Position numbers and translations under genes: made by a program. A DNA stretch of 64,000 nucleotides, taken from assembly GCF_011683915.1 (NCBI RefSeq), contig NZ_JAAQPH010000012.1, positions 62,001 through 126,000 of the forward strand. The letters are read 5' to 3'. The notes under the pieces are model-generated. The model made no database searches. It was not told where the DNA came from and was given only the letters and a program-made list of their open reading frames with translations. Below, one piece after another: positions 54,514-63,770 of the stretch; position 1 is the first letter of the stretch; each line of letters begins with the position of its first letter. The stretch is from Pelagibius litoralis (GTDB lineage: Bacteria; Pseudomonadota; Alphaproteobacteria; Kiloniellales; Kiloniellaceae).

Positions 54514-55749
54514 ATGGCGCAGGTGCTGTTCAAGAATTGCAGTTTGTTTGACGGGCTCGGTTCCGAACTGCTGGAAGGTCGCCACGTCCTGGTGGAGGGC
54601 GAACGGATCAAGGAGGTGTCGGACCGGCCGATTACCGCAAGCGAGGCGGAGGTCATCGACATTGGCGGCCGCACCCTGATGCCCGGCCTGATCGATGCCC
54701 ATTTTCACGCCATGGCGGCCGATCCGGATTTCGCCAAGATGGAGGTCATGCCGCGCTCTCTGCTGGCCCAGCATGCCCGCCATCTGCTGGAAGCGGCATT
54801 GGCGCGCGGCTTCACCTCGGTGCGCGATGCCGGCGGTGCGGACTATGGCTTGGCGATGGCGATCAAGGCCGGCCTCATCAAGGGGCCGCGGCTGTTCTAC
54901 TCCGGCCGCGCGCTGACCCAGACCGGCGGCCATGCCGACTTTCGCGCGCTGGAGGATCACAGCGCCTTTTGCTTCTGCGGCCAGGGCAGCCATGTTTTCG
55001 GGGTTATCGCCGACGGCGTGCCGGCGGTGCGCCAGGCGGCCCGCGACGAGCTGCGCAAGGGCGCAACCCAGATCAAGATCATGGCGTCCGGCGGCGTTGC
55101 TTCGCCGAGCGATCCGATCTGGAACCTGCAGTACTCGGAAGAGGAGATCCGCGCCATTGTGTGGGAAGCCGCGTCCTGGCGGACCTATGTGATGGCCCAC
55201 GCCTATACGCCCGAAGCGATCACCCGCTGTGTGCAGTTCGGCGTACGCTCCATCGAACATGCCAACCTGATCGACGAACCGACGGCGGCGCTTTGCGCGG
55301 CGGAGGGTGCTTTTGTCGTGCCCACCCTGGTGACCTATGACGCCCTGCATCGCTTTGGCCCCGATCTGGGCCTGCCGGCGGTCAGCCAGGAGAAACTGAA
55401 AGCGGTGCGGGCTGCCGGCCTGGTATCGCTGGAGATCCTGAAGGCTGCGGGGGTGACCATCGGTTTCGGGACCGACCTTCTGGGCGATATGCAGGCCCAC
55501 CAGTCCGGTGAATTCCAGATCCGTGCAGAGGTGCTGTCACCGGCGGAGATATTGCGCTCCGCCACCTCTGTGAACGCCGCTTTGTTGAATGCGGAGGGGG
55601 AACTGGGCGTGGTTGCAGCGGAAGCTCAGGCTGACCTTATAGTAGTTGACGGCGACCCCCTGGCGGATCTGTCGCTGCTGCAGGATCAGGGCGCACGGAT
55701 CCCGATGATCATGAAGGCGGGCAGCTTCGCAAAGCGCGAAGCGCTGTAG
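54514..55749 (+). CDS. Metal-dependent amidohydrolase (prolidase-like)
   Basis: A 411-aa amidohydrolase-superfamily enzyme. The metal motif PGLIDAHFH (about 58-66), the lysine in QIKIMASGG, histidines in MAHAYTP and SIEHANLI, and Asp in GFGTDLLGD are all present. Such enzymes cleave Xaa-Pro or other N-acyl peptides, or act on small amides. GGGGAGA precedes ATG 54514. It lies upstream of the Dpp importer on the same strand, suggesting hydrolysis of imported peptides or amides. Confidence 0.9.
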   Translation: MAQVLFKNCSLFDGLGSELLEGRHVLVEGERIKEVSDRPITASEAEVIDIGGRTLMPGLIDAHFHAMAADPDFAKMEVMPRSLLAQHARHLLEAALARGFTSVRDAGGADYGLAMAIKAGLIKGPRLFYSGRALTQTGGHADFRALEDHSAFCFCGQGSHVFGVIADGVPAVRQAARDELRKGATQIKIMASGGVASPSDPIWNLQYSEEEIRAIVWEAASWRTYVMAHAYTPEAITRCVQFGVRSIEHANLIDEPTAALCAAEGAFVVPTLVTYDALHRFGPDLGLPAVSQEKLKAVRAAGLVSLEILKAAGVTIGFGTDLLGDMQAHQSGEFQIRAEVLSPAEILRSATSVNAALLNAEGELGVVAAEAQADLIVVDGDPLADLSLLQDQGARIPMIMKAGSFAKREAL

Positions 55750-55944
55750 CCCTGCGCCAAGGGCCTGGCGAGGCACCGGGCGCCTGCGCTGAGGGCTGGT
55801 AAGCGGCTTGTTATCCTGGTCCGCCTCAGGCTAGGCTGTGGCCCTCGCAAAACACCAAATCCCCGAGCTTACCGGCCTTTACATCTTGACGGCTGGGTAA
55901 CCGAGGGAAGCGGATAGACAGGGAAAACGACGAGGGAGATAGCA

Positions 55945-57552
55945 ATGAAGTTGCGACGAGGAGTGAGTCTGCGCCGCGGTCTGCTGGCTGCGGTCGCCGC
56001 TGCGGCCCTGGCGGCTGGTGGGGCCGCCGCCGATGCGAAGACCTTCAAATGGGCCTTTCAGGGCGATGTTCAGACCATGGATCCCCATGGCCTCTTTGAA
56101 ACCTTCACCCTGGGCTTTCAGTCCAACTTCTACGAAGGGCTGGTGACCCGGACGCCGGATCTGGAGCTGATTCCGGCCCTGGCCACGTCCTGGGAGAACA
56201 TCAAGCCCGATACCTGGCGTTTCACCCTGCGCAAGGGCGTGAAGTTTCACAACGGCAATGACTTCAATGCCGACGATGTGATCTTTTCGGTAGAGCGCAT
56301 CAACACCGAGGGTTCGGATCTGAAGGTGACCGCGGCCCTGATCAAGGAAGCGGTGAAGGTCGACGACTATACGGTCGACATCGTGACACCGGCGCCCGAC
56401 CCGATCCTGCCGCTGCAGCTCGAAATCTTCTACATCATGGATAAGGAGTGGGCGGCGGAGCACAACACCACGGCGGCAACCAACGTCAAGGGCGACGACC
56501 AAGGCAACCACGCCAACATCAACGTCAACGGCACCGGTCCCTTCATGGTCACGGAACGCCAGCCGGATGTGAAGACGATGCTGGTGCCCAATCCCAACTG
56601 GTGGGGTCAGAACCAGAGCAACGTTACCGAGGCGATCTTCACCCCGATCAGCCAGGATGCGACCCGCGTGGCGGCGCTGATTTCCGGCGACGTGCACATG
56701 GCCTATCCGATCCCGGTGCAGGACTGGAGGCGCCTTGACGACGCCACCGGCGTCAGCCCGCTGACCGGCCCCGAGTCGCGTACCATCTTCCTGGGCTTCG
56801 ATCAGGATCGCGACGAGCTGCTGGCCTCCAGCGTGAAGGGTAAGAACCCCTTCAAGGACAAGCGCGTCCGGCAGGCGTTTTATCAGGCGATCGACGTTGA
56901 GGCGATCAAGCAGAAGGTGATGCGCAACTCGGCGACGCCCAGCAATCTGATGGTGGCGCCGCAGATCAACGGCTTCAATGCAGCGATGAACGAGCGCTTG
57001 CCCTTCGATGTGGAGACCGCCAAGGCGCTGATGGCCGAAGCCGGTTACGGCGACGGTTTCGAAGTCACCATGGACTGTCCCAACGACCGCTATGTGAACG
57101 ACGAGCGGATCTGTCAGGCGGTGGCCTCCATGCTGGCGAAGATCGGTGTGAAGATCGACCTGTTGGCACAGACCAAGTCGAAGTACTTCGGCAAGGTTCT
57201 GGCCCAGAACGACTACGACACCAGCTTCTATCTGCTGGGCTGGGCGCCGAACTCCTTCGATTCCCACAACCCGATTTCTTCCTTGATGTCCTGCCGGGTA
57301 GACGGCAAGGGCTCTTTTAATCTGGGCGGCTATTGCAATGAGCGGGTGACGGAGCTGGCCGATCTGATCCAGGTTGAGACCGATCAGGAAAAGCGTCAGG
57401 CCCTGATCGACGAGGCTTTCAAGATCCACTCCGACGATGTGGGGCACATTCCTCTGCATCAGCAGCCCTTGTCCTGGGGGGTGAGCGACGATGCCACCGT
57501 CGCGCAGCGCCCGGACAATGTGTTTCGTCTGCAGTATGTGACGGTAAAGTAA
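55945..57552 (+). CDS. ABC peptide/nickel-type substrate-binding protein (DppA/OppA-like)
   Basis: A 535-aa periplasmic receptor (family 5). Signal peptide about 1-32 ending AAADA. FKWAFQGDVQTMDPHGLFET, YEGLVTRTPDLELIPALATSW and FTLRKGVKFHNGNDFNADDVIFSVERI are typical opening blocks. Ligand probably a short peptide or a related amide. GAGGGAG precedes ATG 55945. A strong hairpin directly after its stop is likely to raise its expression over the following transporter genes. Confidence 0.94.
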   Translation: MKLRRGVSLRRGLLAAVAAAALAAGGAAADAKTFKWAFQGDVQTMDPHGLFETFTLGFQSNFYEGLVTRTPDLELIPALATSWENIKPDTWRFTLRKGVKFHNGNDFNADDVIFSVERINTEGSDLKVTAALIKEAVKVDDYTVDIVTPAPDPILPLQLEIFYIMDKEWAAEHNTTAATNVKGDDQGNHANINVNGTGPFMVTERQPDVKTMLVPNPNWWGQNQSNVTEAIFTPISQDATRVAALISGDVHMAYPIPVQDWRRLDDATGVSPLTGPESRTIFLGFDQDRDELLASSVKGKNPFKDKRVRQAFYQAIDVEAIKQKVMRNSATPSNLMVAPQINGFNAAMNERLPFDVETAKALMAEAGYGDGFEVTMDCPNDRYVNDERICQAVASMLAKIGVKIDLLAQTKSKYFGKVLAQNDYDTSFYLLGWAPNSFDSHNPISSLMSCRVDGKGSFNLGGYCNERVTELADLIQVETDQEKRQALIDEAFKIHSDDVGHIPLHQQPLSWGVSDDATVAQRPDNVFRLQYVTVK

Positions 57553-57568
57553 GTCTCCAGATAAGCTC

Positions 57569-57596
57569 GGGGCCCGAACCAGGTGGTTCGGGTCCC
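57569..57596 (+). promoter_or_regulatory. Long stem-loop between dppA and dppB homologues
   Basis: GGGGCCCGAACC (57569-57580), loop AGGT, GGTTCGGGTCCC (57585-57596): a 12-bp stem with one G-U pair and no U-tract after it. It begins 16 bp after the substrate-binding gene stop. Such hairpins often protect the upstream message and lower downstream expression. Confidence 0.75.
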
Positions 57597-57640
57597 GGTT
57601 CGCCGTGTTCCGCCCTTCATCGGCCGGGGTTTTCGATTTC

Positions 57641-58666
57641 ATGATCGCCTTTGTCGTCCGACGGCTCCTGCAGTCCATCCTCGTGATGCTGGCAGTCGGC
57701 TTTATCGCCTTCTCCCTCTTCACTTATGTGGGCGATCCGATCAACAACATGGTGGGGCAGGATACCACGCTGGAGCAGCGCCAGGAGCTGCGCGAGCGTC
57801 TCGGCCTCGACGATCCGTTTTTCGTGCAGTACGGAAGCTTCCTGGTGAAGGCGGTACAGGGCGATTTCGGCATCTCCTACCGCCACCGCCGCCCGGTTTC
57901 GCAACTGATTGCGGAGCGTATGCCGGCGACCCTGGAGCTTTCTCTCGTTGCCGCCTTTCTGGCGCTTTTTATCGGTGTGCCCATGGGGGTTTATACCGGA
58001 TTGCATAGACGCGGGTTTCTCTCACAGGTTTTTCTGACCGTCTCCCTGATCGGCGTGTCGCTGCCGACCTTTCTGATCGGAATTCTGTTGATTCTGATCT
58101 TCGGCGTGATGTCGCAGGACATCAATCAGGCGATCGGCTTCTCGCTTTTGCCGCAGCTGCCGACCTTCGGGCGCGGCGATGTCACCCAGGTCGGCTGGTG
58201 GAGCACCGGCTTTCTCACCAAATCAGGCCTCCTGGCTTTGATCCTGCCGTCGATCACCCTGGCGCTTCTCCAGATGACCCTGATCATGCGCCTCGTGCGC
58301 TCGGAGATGCTGGAGGTACTGCGCACCGACTACATCAAGTTCGCCCGGGCCCGGGGGCTCAGCAACCGTGCCGTCAACTTCGGCCATGCGCTGAAGAATA
58401 CCCTGGTGCCGGTGATCACCATTACCGGGCTGCAACTCGGCTCCATCATCGCCTTCGCGCTGATCACCGAACAGGTCTTCCAGTGGCCGGGCATGGGCCT
58501 GTTGTTCATCCAGGCGATCAACGAGGTCGATATTCCGGTCATGGCGTCCTACCTCATGATGATCGGCTTCTTCTTCGTGGTCATCAACCTCATCGTCGAT
58601 CTGCTTTACTATGTGGTCGACCCGCGCCTGCGTGCCGACAAGGCCGTTGCCGCCGGGCATCAATAG
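57641..58666 (+). CDS. Dpp/Opp-type ABC permease, DppB-like
   Basis: A 341-aa inner-membrane permease. It opens with MIAFVVRRLLQSILVMLAVGF and has the long periplasmic loop and the EAA-type cytoplasmic segment (EMLEVLRTDYIKFARARGLS), then VITEQVFQWPGMGLL-like block. I prefer ATG 57641; a GTG at 57605 would add 12 residues. Second gene of the importer operon. Confidence 0.93.
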   Translation: MIAFVVRRLLQSILVMLAVGFIAFSLFTYVGDPINNMVGQDTTLEQRQELRERLGLDDPFFVQYGSFLVKAVQGDFGISYRHRRPVSQLIAERMPATLELSLVAAFLALFIGVPMGVYTGLHRRGFLSQVFLTVSLIGVSLPTFLIGILLILIFGVMSQDINQAIGFSLLPQLPTFGRGDVTQVGWWSTGFLTKSGLLALILPSITLALLQMTLIMRLVRSEMLEVLRTDYIKFARARGLSNRAVNFGHALKNTLVPVITITGLQLGSIIAFALITEQVFQWPGMGLLFIQAINEVDIPVMASYLMMIGFFFVVINLIVDLLYYVVDPRLRADKAVAAGHQ

Positions 58667-58675
58667 GGGGCGGAT

Positions 58676-59644
58676 GTGACAGTGGGAGAGGAAAAACAGA
58701 TCGTCGTGAGGCCCGGGCTCGCCGAGCGCATGGTCGATGTCACCAGACGGTTTTTCGACAGCGATCTCTGGTACTCCTTTACCCGCTCGCCGGTCATCAT
58801 CGTTTCGGCCTTCGTTACGCTCCTGTTCGTGGGCTCGGCGGTTTTTGCGCCGCTGGTCGCTCCGAACGACCCCTTCGATCTCGCCAGCATCGACCTGCTC
58901 GACTCCTTCATTCCCCCGATCTGGCAGGACGGCGGGGATTCGCGCTTCCTGCTGGGCACCGACGACCAGGGGCGCGGCATCTTCTCGACCATCATCTATG
59001 GCTCCCGTATCTCGCTGGGGGTGGGTTTCGCCTCGGTGCTCTTCGCCATGGTTCTCGGCATCAGCCTCGGCCTCATCAGCGGTTACTTCGGCGGTGCCGT
59101 GGATGCGGTCATCATGCGCGCCGCCGACGTACAGCTGACCTTCCCGGCGATCCTTATCGCCCTGCTGATCGACGGTCTGGCGCGGGCCGTGCTGCCGCGG
59201 GACTTTCACAGCGAGGTCTGGTTCTACGTGCTGGTCCTGGCGATCGGCCTGTCGTTCTGGGTTCAGTATGCACGCACGGTGCGCGGCTCGGCCATGGTGG
59301 AGCGCAACAAGGAGTATGTGCAGGCGGCCCGCGTCATCGGCATTCCGCCTGTCCTCATCATGCTGCGCCATGTCCTGCCCAACGTCATGGGGCCGGTACT
59401 GGTGATCGCCACCATCAATCTGGCCATTGCGGTGATCACCGAAGCAACGCTTTCCTTCCTCGGCGTCGGCGTGCCGCTGACCTCGCCGTCGCTGGGCACC
59501 CTGATACGGGTCGGCAACGACTTCCTGTTTTCCGGCGAGTGGTGGATCACCATCTTCCCCGGCCTGGCGCTGGCGGTGCTGGTGCTGGCGGTCAACCTTC
59601 TGGGCGATTGGCTGCGCGACGCGCTCAATCCGAAACTGCGCTAG
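58676..59644 (+). CDS. Dpp/Opp-type ABC permease, DppC-like
   Basis: A 322-aa permease partner. N-terminal helix near residues 38-60, then FLLGTDDQGRGIFSTIIYGSRISLGVGF and the EAA segment EYVQAARVIGIPPVLIMLRH, both DppC hallmarks. GTG 58676 has AGGGGG six bases upstream. It follows dppB by 9 bp and precedes the first ATPase gene by 8 bp, so the operon is compact. Confidence 0.93.
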   Translation: MTVGEEKQIVVRPGLAERMVDVTRRFFDSDLWYSFTRSPVIIVSAFVTLLFVGSAVFAPLVAPNDPFDLASIDLLDSFIPPIWQDGGDSRFLLGTDDQGRGIFSTIIYGSRISLGVGFASVLFAMVLGISLGLISGYFGGAVDAVIMRAADVQLTFPAILIALLIDGLARAVLPRDFHSEVWFYVLVLAIGLSFWVQYARTVRGSAMVERNKEYVQAARVIGIPPVLIMLRHVLPNVMGPVLVIATINLAIAVITEATLSFLGVGVPLTSPSLGTLIRVGNDFLFSGEWWITIFPGLALAVLVLAVNLLGDWLRDALNPKLR

Positions 59645-59652
59645 GTCAGGGT

Positions 59653-60690
59653 ATGAGCGACGCATCCTCCAGTCCCCGGTCCAGCAATCAGGCGCTTCTG
59701 CAGGTTGACAATCTGCGCATCGAGATTCCCAACCGGCGCGGCACCCTGGTGGCTGTGGACGACATCTCCTTTCATATCAACGAAGGCGAGGTCCTGGGCG
59801 TGGTCGGGGAATCGGGTGCCGGAAAGTCGCTGACCGGCGCCGCCGTCATCGGCCTGCTGGAGCCGCCCTGCCATATCGCCGGCGGGCAGATACAGCTGGA
59901 CGGCCGGCGCATCGAAGCGCTGCCCTATGAGCAGATGCGCCGCATCCGCGGGCGCGAGATCGGCATGGTCTTTCAGGACCCGCTGACCTCCCTCAATCCG
60001 CTCTACACCATCGGCCGGCAACTGACCGAGACCATCCTGACCCACACGGACATGAACGAAAACGGTGCGCGCAAGCGGGCCATCGAACTGCTGGAGGAGG
60101 TCGGCATTCCCGCCGCCGCCCAGCGCATCGACCAGTACCCGCATCAGTTCTCCGGCGGTATGCGCCAGCGGGTGGTGATCGCGCTGGCGCTCTGCATCAA
60201 TCCGCGCCTGATCATTGCCGACGAACCGACGACGGCGCTGGATGTTTCCATCCAGGCGCAGATCATCACCCTGCTGAAGCGGCTTTGCCGCGAACATGGC
60301 GCGGCGGTCATGCTGGTCACCCATGACATGGGGGTGATCGCCGAGACCGCCGACCGGGTTGCGGTGATGTATGCCGGGCGCATCGTCGAGGTCGGGCCGG
60401 TGGCCGATGTGGTGTTGCGCGCCCAGCACCCCTATACCTCGGGGCTGATGGGCTCTATCCCCCTGGTCGGCCATGACGTGGAGAACCTGACCCAGATCGA
60501 CGGCGCCATGCCGCGCCTGAATGCCATCCCCCGGGGCTGCGCCTTCAACCCCCGTTGCCCGCGCGCTTTCGACCGCTGCCGCCAGGAGCGGCCGGACCTG
60601 CAGCCGGTGGGGGGCGCCACCGAGGCGGCCTGCTGGCTCTTCGATCAACAGGACGACCGTCTTTCCCGGGGGAGCGGCACCCATGGCTGA
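59653..60690 (+). CDS. Dpp/Opp-type ABC ATPase, DppD-like
   Basis: A 345-aa ATPase: Walker A GESGAGKSL (about 55-63), signature FSGGMRQRVVIALAL, Walker B LIIADEPTTALD, H-loop THDMG, and a C-terminal Opp/Dpp domain with CAFNPRCPRAFDRCRQE whose cysteines could hold an iron-sulfur cluster as reported for such ATPases. The last 8 nt overlap the next gene. Confidence 0.94.
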   Translation: MSDASSSPRSSNQALLQVDNLRIEIPNRRGTLVAVDDISFHINEGEVLGVVGESGAGKSLTGAAVIGLLEPPCHIAGGQIQLDGRRIEALPYEQMRRIRGREIGMVFQDPLTSLNPLYTIGRQLTETILTHTDMNENGARKRAIELLEEVGIPAAAQRIDQYPHQFSGGMRQRVVIALALCINPRLIIADEPTTALDVSIQAQIITLLKRLCREHGAAVMLVTHDMGVIAETADRVAVMYAGRIVEVGPVADVVLRAQHPYTSGLMGSIPLVGHDVENLTQIDGAMPRLNAIPRGCAFNPRCPRAFDRCRQERPDLQPVGGATEAACWLFDQQDDRLSRGSGTHG

Positions 60691-61756
60691 CGCAGCGGCA
60701 AGCGATACCCCTGTGGAGCGGACTCTGGTGGAGGTCGAAGGGCTGGCCAAGCTCTTCGATGTTTCGCCACCTTTGCTGAACCGCATTCTGCAGGGCGAGA
60801 AGCGGGTGCTGCTGAAGGCTGTCGACGGCATCTCCTTCAAGATTCCCCAGGGCAAGACCTTCAGCCTGGTGGGCGAGTCCGGCTGCGGTAAATCGACCGT
60901 CGCCCGCCTGGTGGTAGGGCTCTACAGTCCGACCCGCGGCAAGATCGAGATCGATGGCATCGATATGGCGAGCCTTAAGACCCGCACCGAGATCGCGCCC
61001 CTGCGCAAGCGCCTGCAGATGATCTTCCAGGACCCCTATGCCAGCCTCAATCCGCGTTGGCGGGTGGCTGACATCATCGCCGAGCCGATCCGCGCCCACG
61101 GCCTGATGAGCGATAAAAAACAGATTGCCGCAAGGGTCGGTGAGTTGCTGGTACAGGTCGGCCTCGCCGCCGCCGACGGCGAGAAGTTTCCGCACGAATT
61201 TTCCGGCGGCCAGCGCCAGCGTATCTCCATTGCCCGGGCCCTGGCCAGCAATCCCGAGTTCCTGGTCTGCGACGAGCCGACCTCGGCGCTGGATGTGTCG
61301 GTGCAGGCGCAGATCCTGAACCTCATGAAGCGGCTGCAGCGCGAGTTGGGTCTGACCTATCTCTTCATCAGCCACGATCTGGCGGTGGTCTATCACATCT
61401 CGGACATCGTGGGGGTGATGTACCTGGGCCGTCTGGTGGAGTGGGGCGAGGCGCGGACGCTGTTCCGCAACCCCCAGCATCCCTATACCCGCATGCTGCT
61501 GGATGCCATTCCCGACCTGGAAATGACCGGGCGTCACCGTATCCCGGTGGCCGGCGAGGTGCCGAGCCCGATTTCCCCGCCCAGCGGCTGCCACTTCCAT
61601 CCCCGTTGCCCCTTTGCCAATGATCGCTGCCGCCAGGAGGCGCCGAAGCCCCGGCCCACGGCGGCCGGTGAGGTCGCCTGTCACGCGGTGGAGGAAAACC
61701 GCCTGCCGGAGGCCGAAGCCCGCCGGGTATCGCAACAAACGGCGCCGCAAGCCTGA
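60683..61756 (+). CDS. Dpp/Opp-type ABC ATPase, DppF-like
   Basis: A 357-aa ATPase paired with DppD: Walker A GESGCGKST, DPYASLNPRW, signature FSGGQRQRISIARAL, Walker B FLVCDEPTSALD, H-loop SHDLAV, and the C-terminal CHFHPRCPFANDRCRQE motif. Start ATG 60683 lies inside the end of dppD (8-bp overlap, GGGGAG upstream). It completes a full importer: receptor, two permeases and two ATPases. Confidence 0.94.
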   Translation: MADAAASDTPVERTLVEVEGLAKLFDVSPPLLNRILQGEKRVLLKAVDGISFKIPQGKTFSLVGESGCGKSTVARLVVGLYSPTRGKIEIDGIDMASLKTRTEIAPLRKRLQMIFQDPYASLNPRWRVADIIAEPIRAHGLMSDKKQIAARVGELLVQVGLAAADGEKFPHEFSGGQRQRISIARALASNPEFLVCDEPTSALDVSVQAQILNLMKRLQRELGLTYLFISHDLAVVYHISDIVGVMYLGRLVEWGEARTLFRNPQHPYTRMLLDAIPDLEMTGRHRIPVAGEVPSPISPPSGCHFHPRCPFANDRCRQEAPKPRPTAAGEVACHAVEENRLPEAEARRVSQQTAPQA

Positions 61757-61778
61757 GATAGATCGAAGGAGTTCCCCC

Positions 61779-62963
61779 ATGGCCGTCATCAACCGCATTG
61801 CCGAGTTTCACGAGGAGATCAAAGGCTGGCGCCGAGACCTCCACGCTCATCCGGAAACCGCGTTTGAGGAGCTGCGCACCTCGGACTTCGTGGCCGAAAA
61901 GCTGGCTGAATTCGGCATCGAGGTGCACCGCGGTCTGGCCACCACCGGCGTCGTCGGGGTTCTGGACGGGCAGAGCAACAAAAGCGGGCGGGCCATCGGC
62001 CTGCGCGCCGATATGGATGCCCTGCACATTCACGAACTGAACGACTTCGATCACCGTTCCACCAATGAGGGCAAGATGCATGCCTGCGGCCACGACGGCC
62101 ACACGGCGATGCTGTTGGGCGCCGCCAAGTATCTCGCCGAGACACGCAACTTCGACGGCCGCATCACCTTTATCTTCCAGCCGGCGGAGGAGAACGAAGG
62201 CGGTGGCCGGGTGATGGTGGAAGAGGGGCTCTTTGACAAGTTCCCGGTCGAGGCGGTCTACGGCCTGCACAACATGCCCGGCCGTGAGGCGGGTACCGTG
62301 GGTCTGCGCGCCGGTCCGGCGATGGCGTCCTTCGATATCTTCGAGATCGTGATCACCGGCAAGGGCGCCCATGCCGCCATGCCGCATCTCGGCGTCGACC
62401 CGGTGGTGACCGGCGCGCAGATGGTGACGACCCTGCAGACCATCGTCAGCCGGCGCAGCGACCCCATCGATCCCGTGGTGCTCAGCGTGACCCAGTTCCA
62501 TGCCGGCGACACCTGGAACGTGATCCCGGAAACCGCGGTCATCCGCGGCACCGTGCGGGCCTTCCGCAAGGAAAGTCAGGATCAGATCGAAGAAGACATC
62601 GCCCGTATCGCCGAGGCGGTCTGCACCGCCCAGGGCGCGACCATGACCCTGCGCTATGAGCGCCGCTATCCGGCGCTGGTGAACAGCGATGCGGAGACTG
62701 ATATCGCAGCCGCCGTCGCCGCCAAGGTGGTGGGCCAGGAGAACGTCGAAATCGGTGCCGAGCAGCTTATGGGCTCAGAGGATTTCGCCTACATGCTGCA
62801 GGAAAAGCCCGGCTGCTACATCTGGCTGGGCAACGGCACCGAAGGCGGCCCCGGCGGCTGTTCGGTCCACAACCCGCACTACGATTTCAATGACGAGGTC
62901 GCCGTGGTCGGCGCCAGCTACTGGGCCACCCTGGCGGAATCAACGCTGCCTAAGGCGGGGTGA
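61779..62963 (+). CDS. M20-family amidohydrolase (hippurate/N-acyl-amino-acid hydrolase type)
   Basis: A 394-aa metallopeptidase: DLHAHPETAFEE, RADMDAL, HACGHDGHTAMLLG (metal Asp/His), EENEGGG and GSEDFAYMLQ, with a dimerisation domain in between (GKGAHAAMP). Full length, GAAGGA before ATG 61779. It follows the Dpp ATPases by 22 bp, so imported N-acyl amino acids or peptides could be hydrolysed by it. It also resembles enzymes active on other N-acyl amides. Confidence 0.93.
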   Translation: MAVINRIAEFHEEIKGWRRDLHAHPETAFEELRTSDFVAEKLAEFGIEVHRGLATTGVVGVLDGQSNKSGRAIGLRADMDALHIHELNDFDHRSTNEGKMHACGHDGHTAMLLGAAKYLAETRNFDGRITFIFQPAEENEGGGRVMVEEGLFDKFPVEAVYGLHNMPGREAGTVGLRAGPAMASFDIFEIVITGKGAHAAMPHLGVDPVVTGAQMVTTLQTIVSRRSDPIDPVVLSVTQFHAGDTWNVIPETAVIRGTVRAFRKESQDQIEEDIARIAEAVCTAQGATMTLRYERRYPALVNSDAETDIAAAVAAKVVGQENVEIGAEQLMGSEDFAYMLQEKPGCYIWLGNGTEGGPGGCSVHNPHYDFNDEVAVVGASYWATLAESTLPKAG

Positions 62964-63074
62964 GTTTTGAGGCATTCAGGCAAGGCGGCGTTCTAGTCTG
63001 CTGAGGCTTGTCTTTGTGTGGGCGAGGCCTCACATCGAGGAGGCCTGTTTTCACGCACCATCGGTTTTCCCGCC

Positions 63075-63770
63075 ATGAGCCCACAGCCCGATCCGAGTTA
63101 CGGACCGCCCCCGCCCCCGGGCGGGCGCCAGCCGATGTTCAACCTGCCGCCAGGGACGATGTGGCTGACGCTGGCGATCATTGTCGCCTTCGGAATCGAG
63201 AATGTTCTGCAGGGGGAGGCCTGGCGCTGGTTCTTCGCCAACTTCGCCTTCGTCTCCTCGATCTTCTGGCCGCCGGGCAGTGCCTGGCCGTCGGTTTCGG
63301 GCATGTTGAGCCTGGTGACCCACGCTTTTTTGCACGGCGACTTCATGCACCTGATGTTGAACCTGGGTTTCCTGCTGGCTTTCGGCAGCTTTGTGGAACG
63401 CAATGTCGGCCTTATCCCCTATCTGCTGCTGTTCGTGGTTTGCGCCGCTGCCGGCGCGCTCACCGAGTTCGCCTTCCGCGGCGGCCGGGAACTGGTCCTG
63501 ATCGGTGCCTCCGGCGCCGTCTACGGCGTCACCGGTGCGGCGGTGCGGTTCATGTTCGCCGGGGCAGGCCCAGGCGCCGGGCCCGGGCAGCGAAAGTCGG
63601 CATTAAGCTTCGTGCTGGTCATCATGGGGCTCAATGTCGTGCTCGGTCTGTCAGGGATCGGCGATTTTCTGGCCGGCGCCCAGGTCGGCTGGAAGGCCCA
63701 TGCAGGCGGCTTTGTCGCCGGCTTGCTCTGCGCCCTGCTGATCGGCGGCACGCGGCGCAGAGTGCACTGA
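63075..63770 (+). CDS. Rhomboid-family intramembrane serine protease
   Basis: A 231-aa integral membrane protein with six predicted helices. Motifs HAFLHGDFMHLMLNLGFL (helix 2 region), GASGAVYG (catalytic Ser, about residue 149) and WKAHAGGFVAG (catalytic His, about 207) are intact. A short Pro-rich N-terminus is cytoplasmic. I chose ATG 63075 over an upstream start at 63018. Function: regulated cleavage of membrane proteins; substrate unknown. Confidence 0.93.
   Translation: MSPQPDPSYGPPPPPGGRQPMFNLPPGTMWLTLAIIVAFGIENVLQGEAWRWFFANFAFVSSIFWPPGSAWPSVSGMLSLVTHAFLHGDFMHLMLNLGFLLAFGSFVERNVGLIPYLLLFVVCAAAGALTEFAFRGGRELVLIGASGAVYGVTGAAVRFMFAGAGPGAGPGQRKSALSFVLVIMGLNVVLGLSGIGDFLAGAQVGWKAHAGGFVAGLLCALLIGGTRRRVH

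Noticed and set aside
58198-59652. N-terminal extension of the DppD-like ATPase frame
   Set aside because: The first part overlaps both permease genes in another frame and has no ABC features; ATG 59653 gives a normal DppD start.
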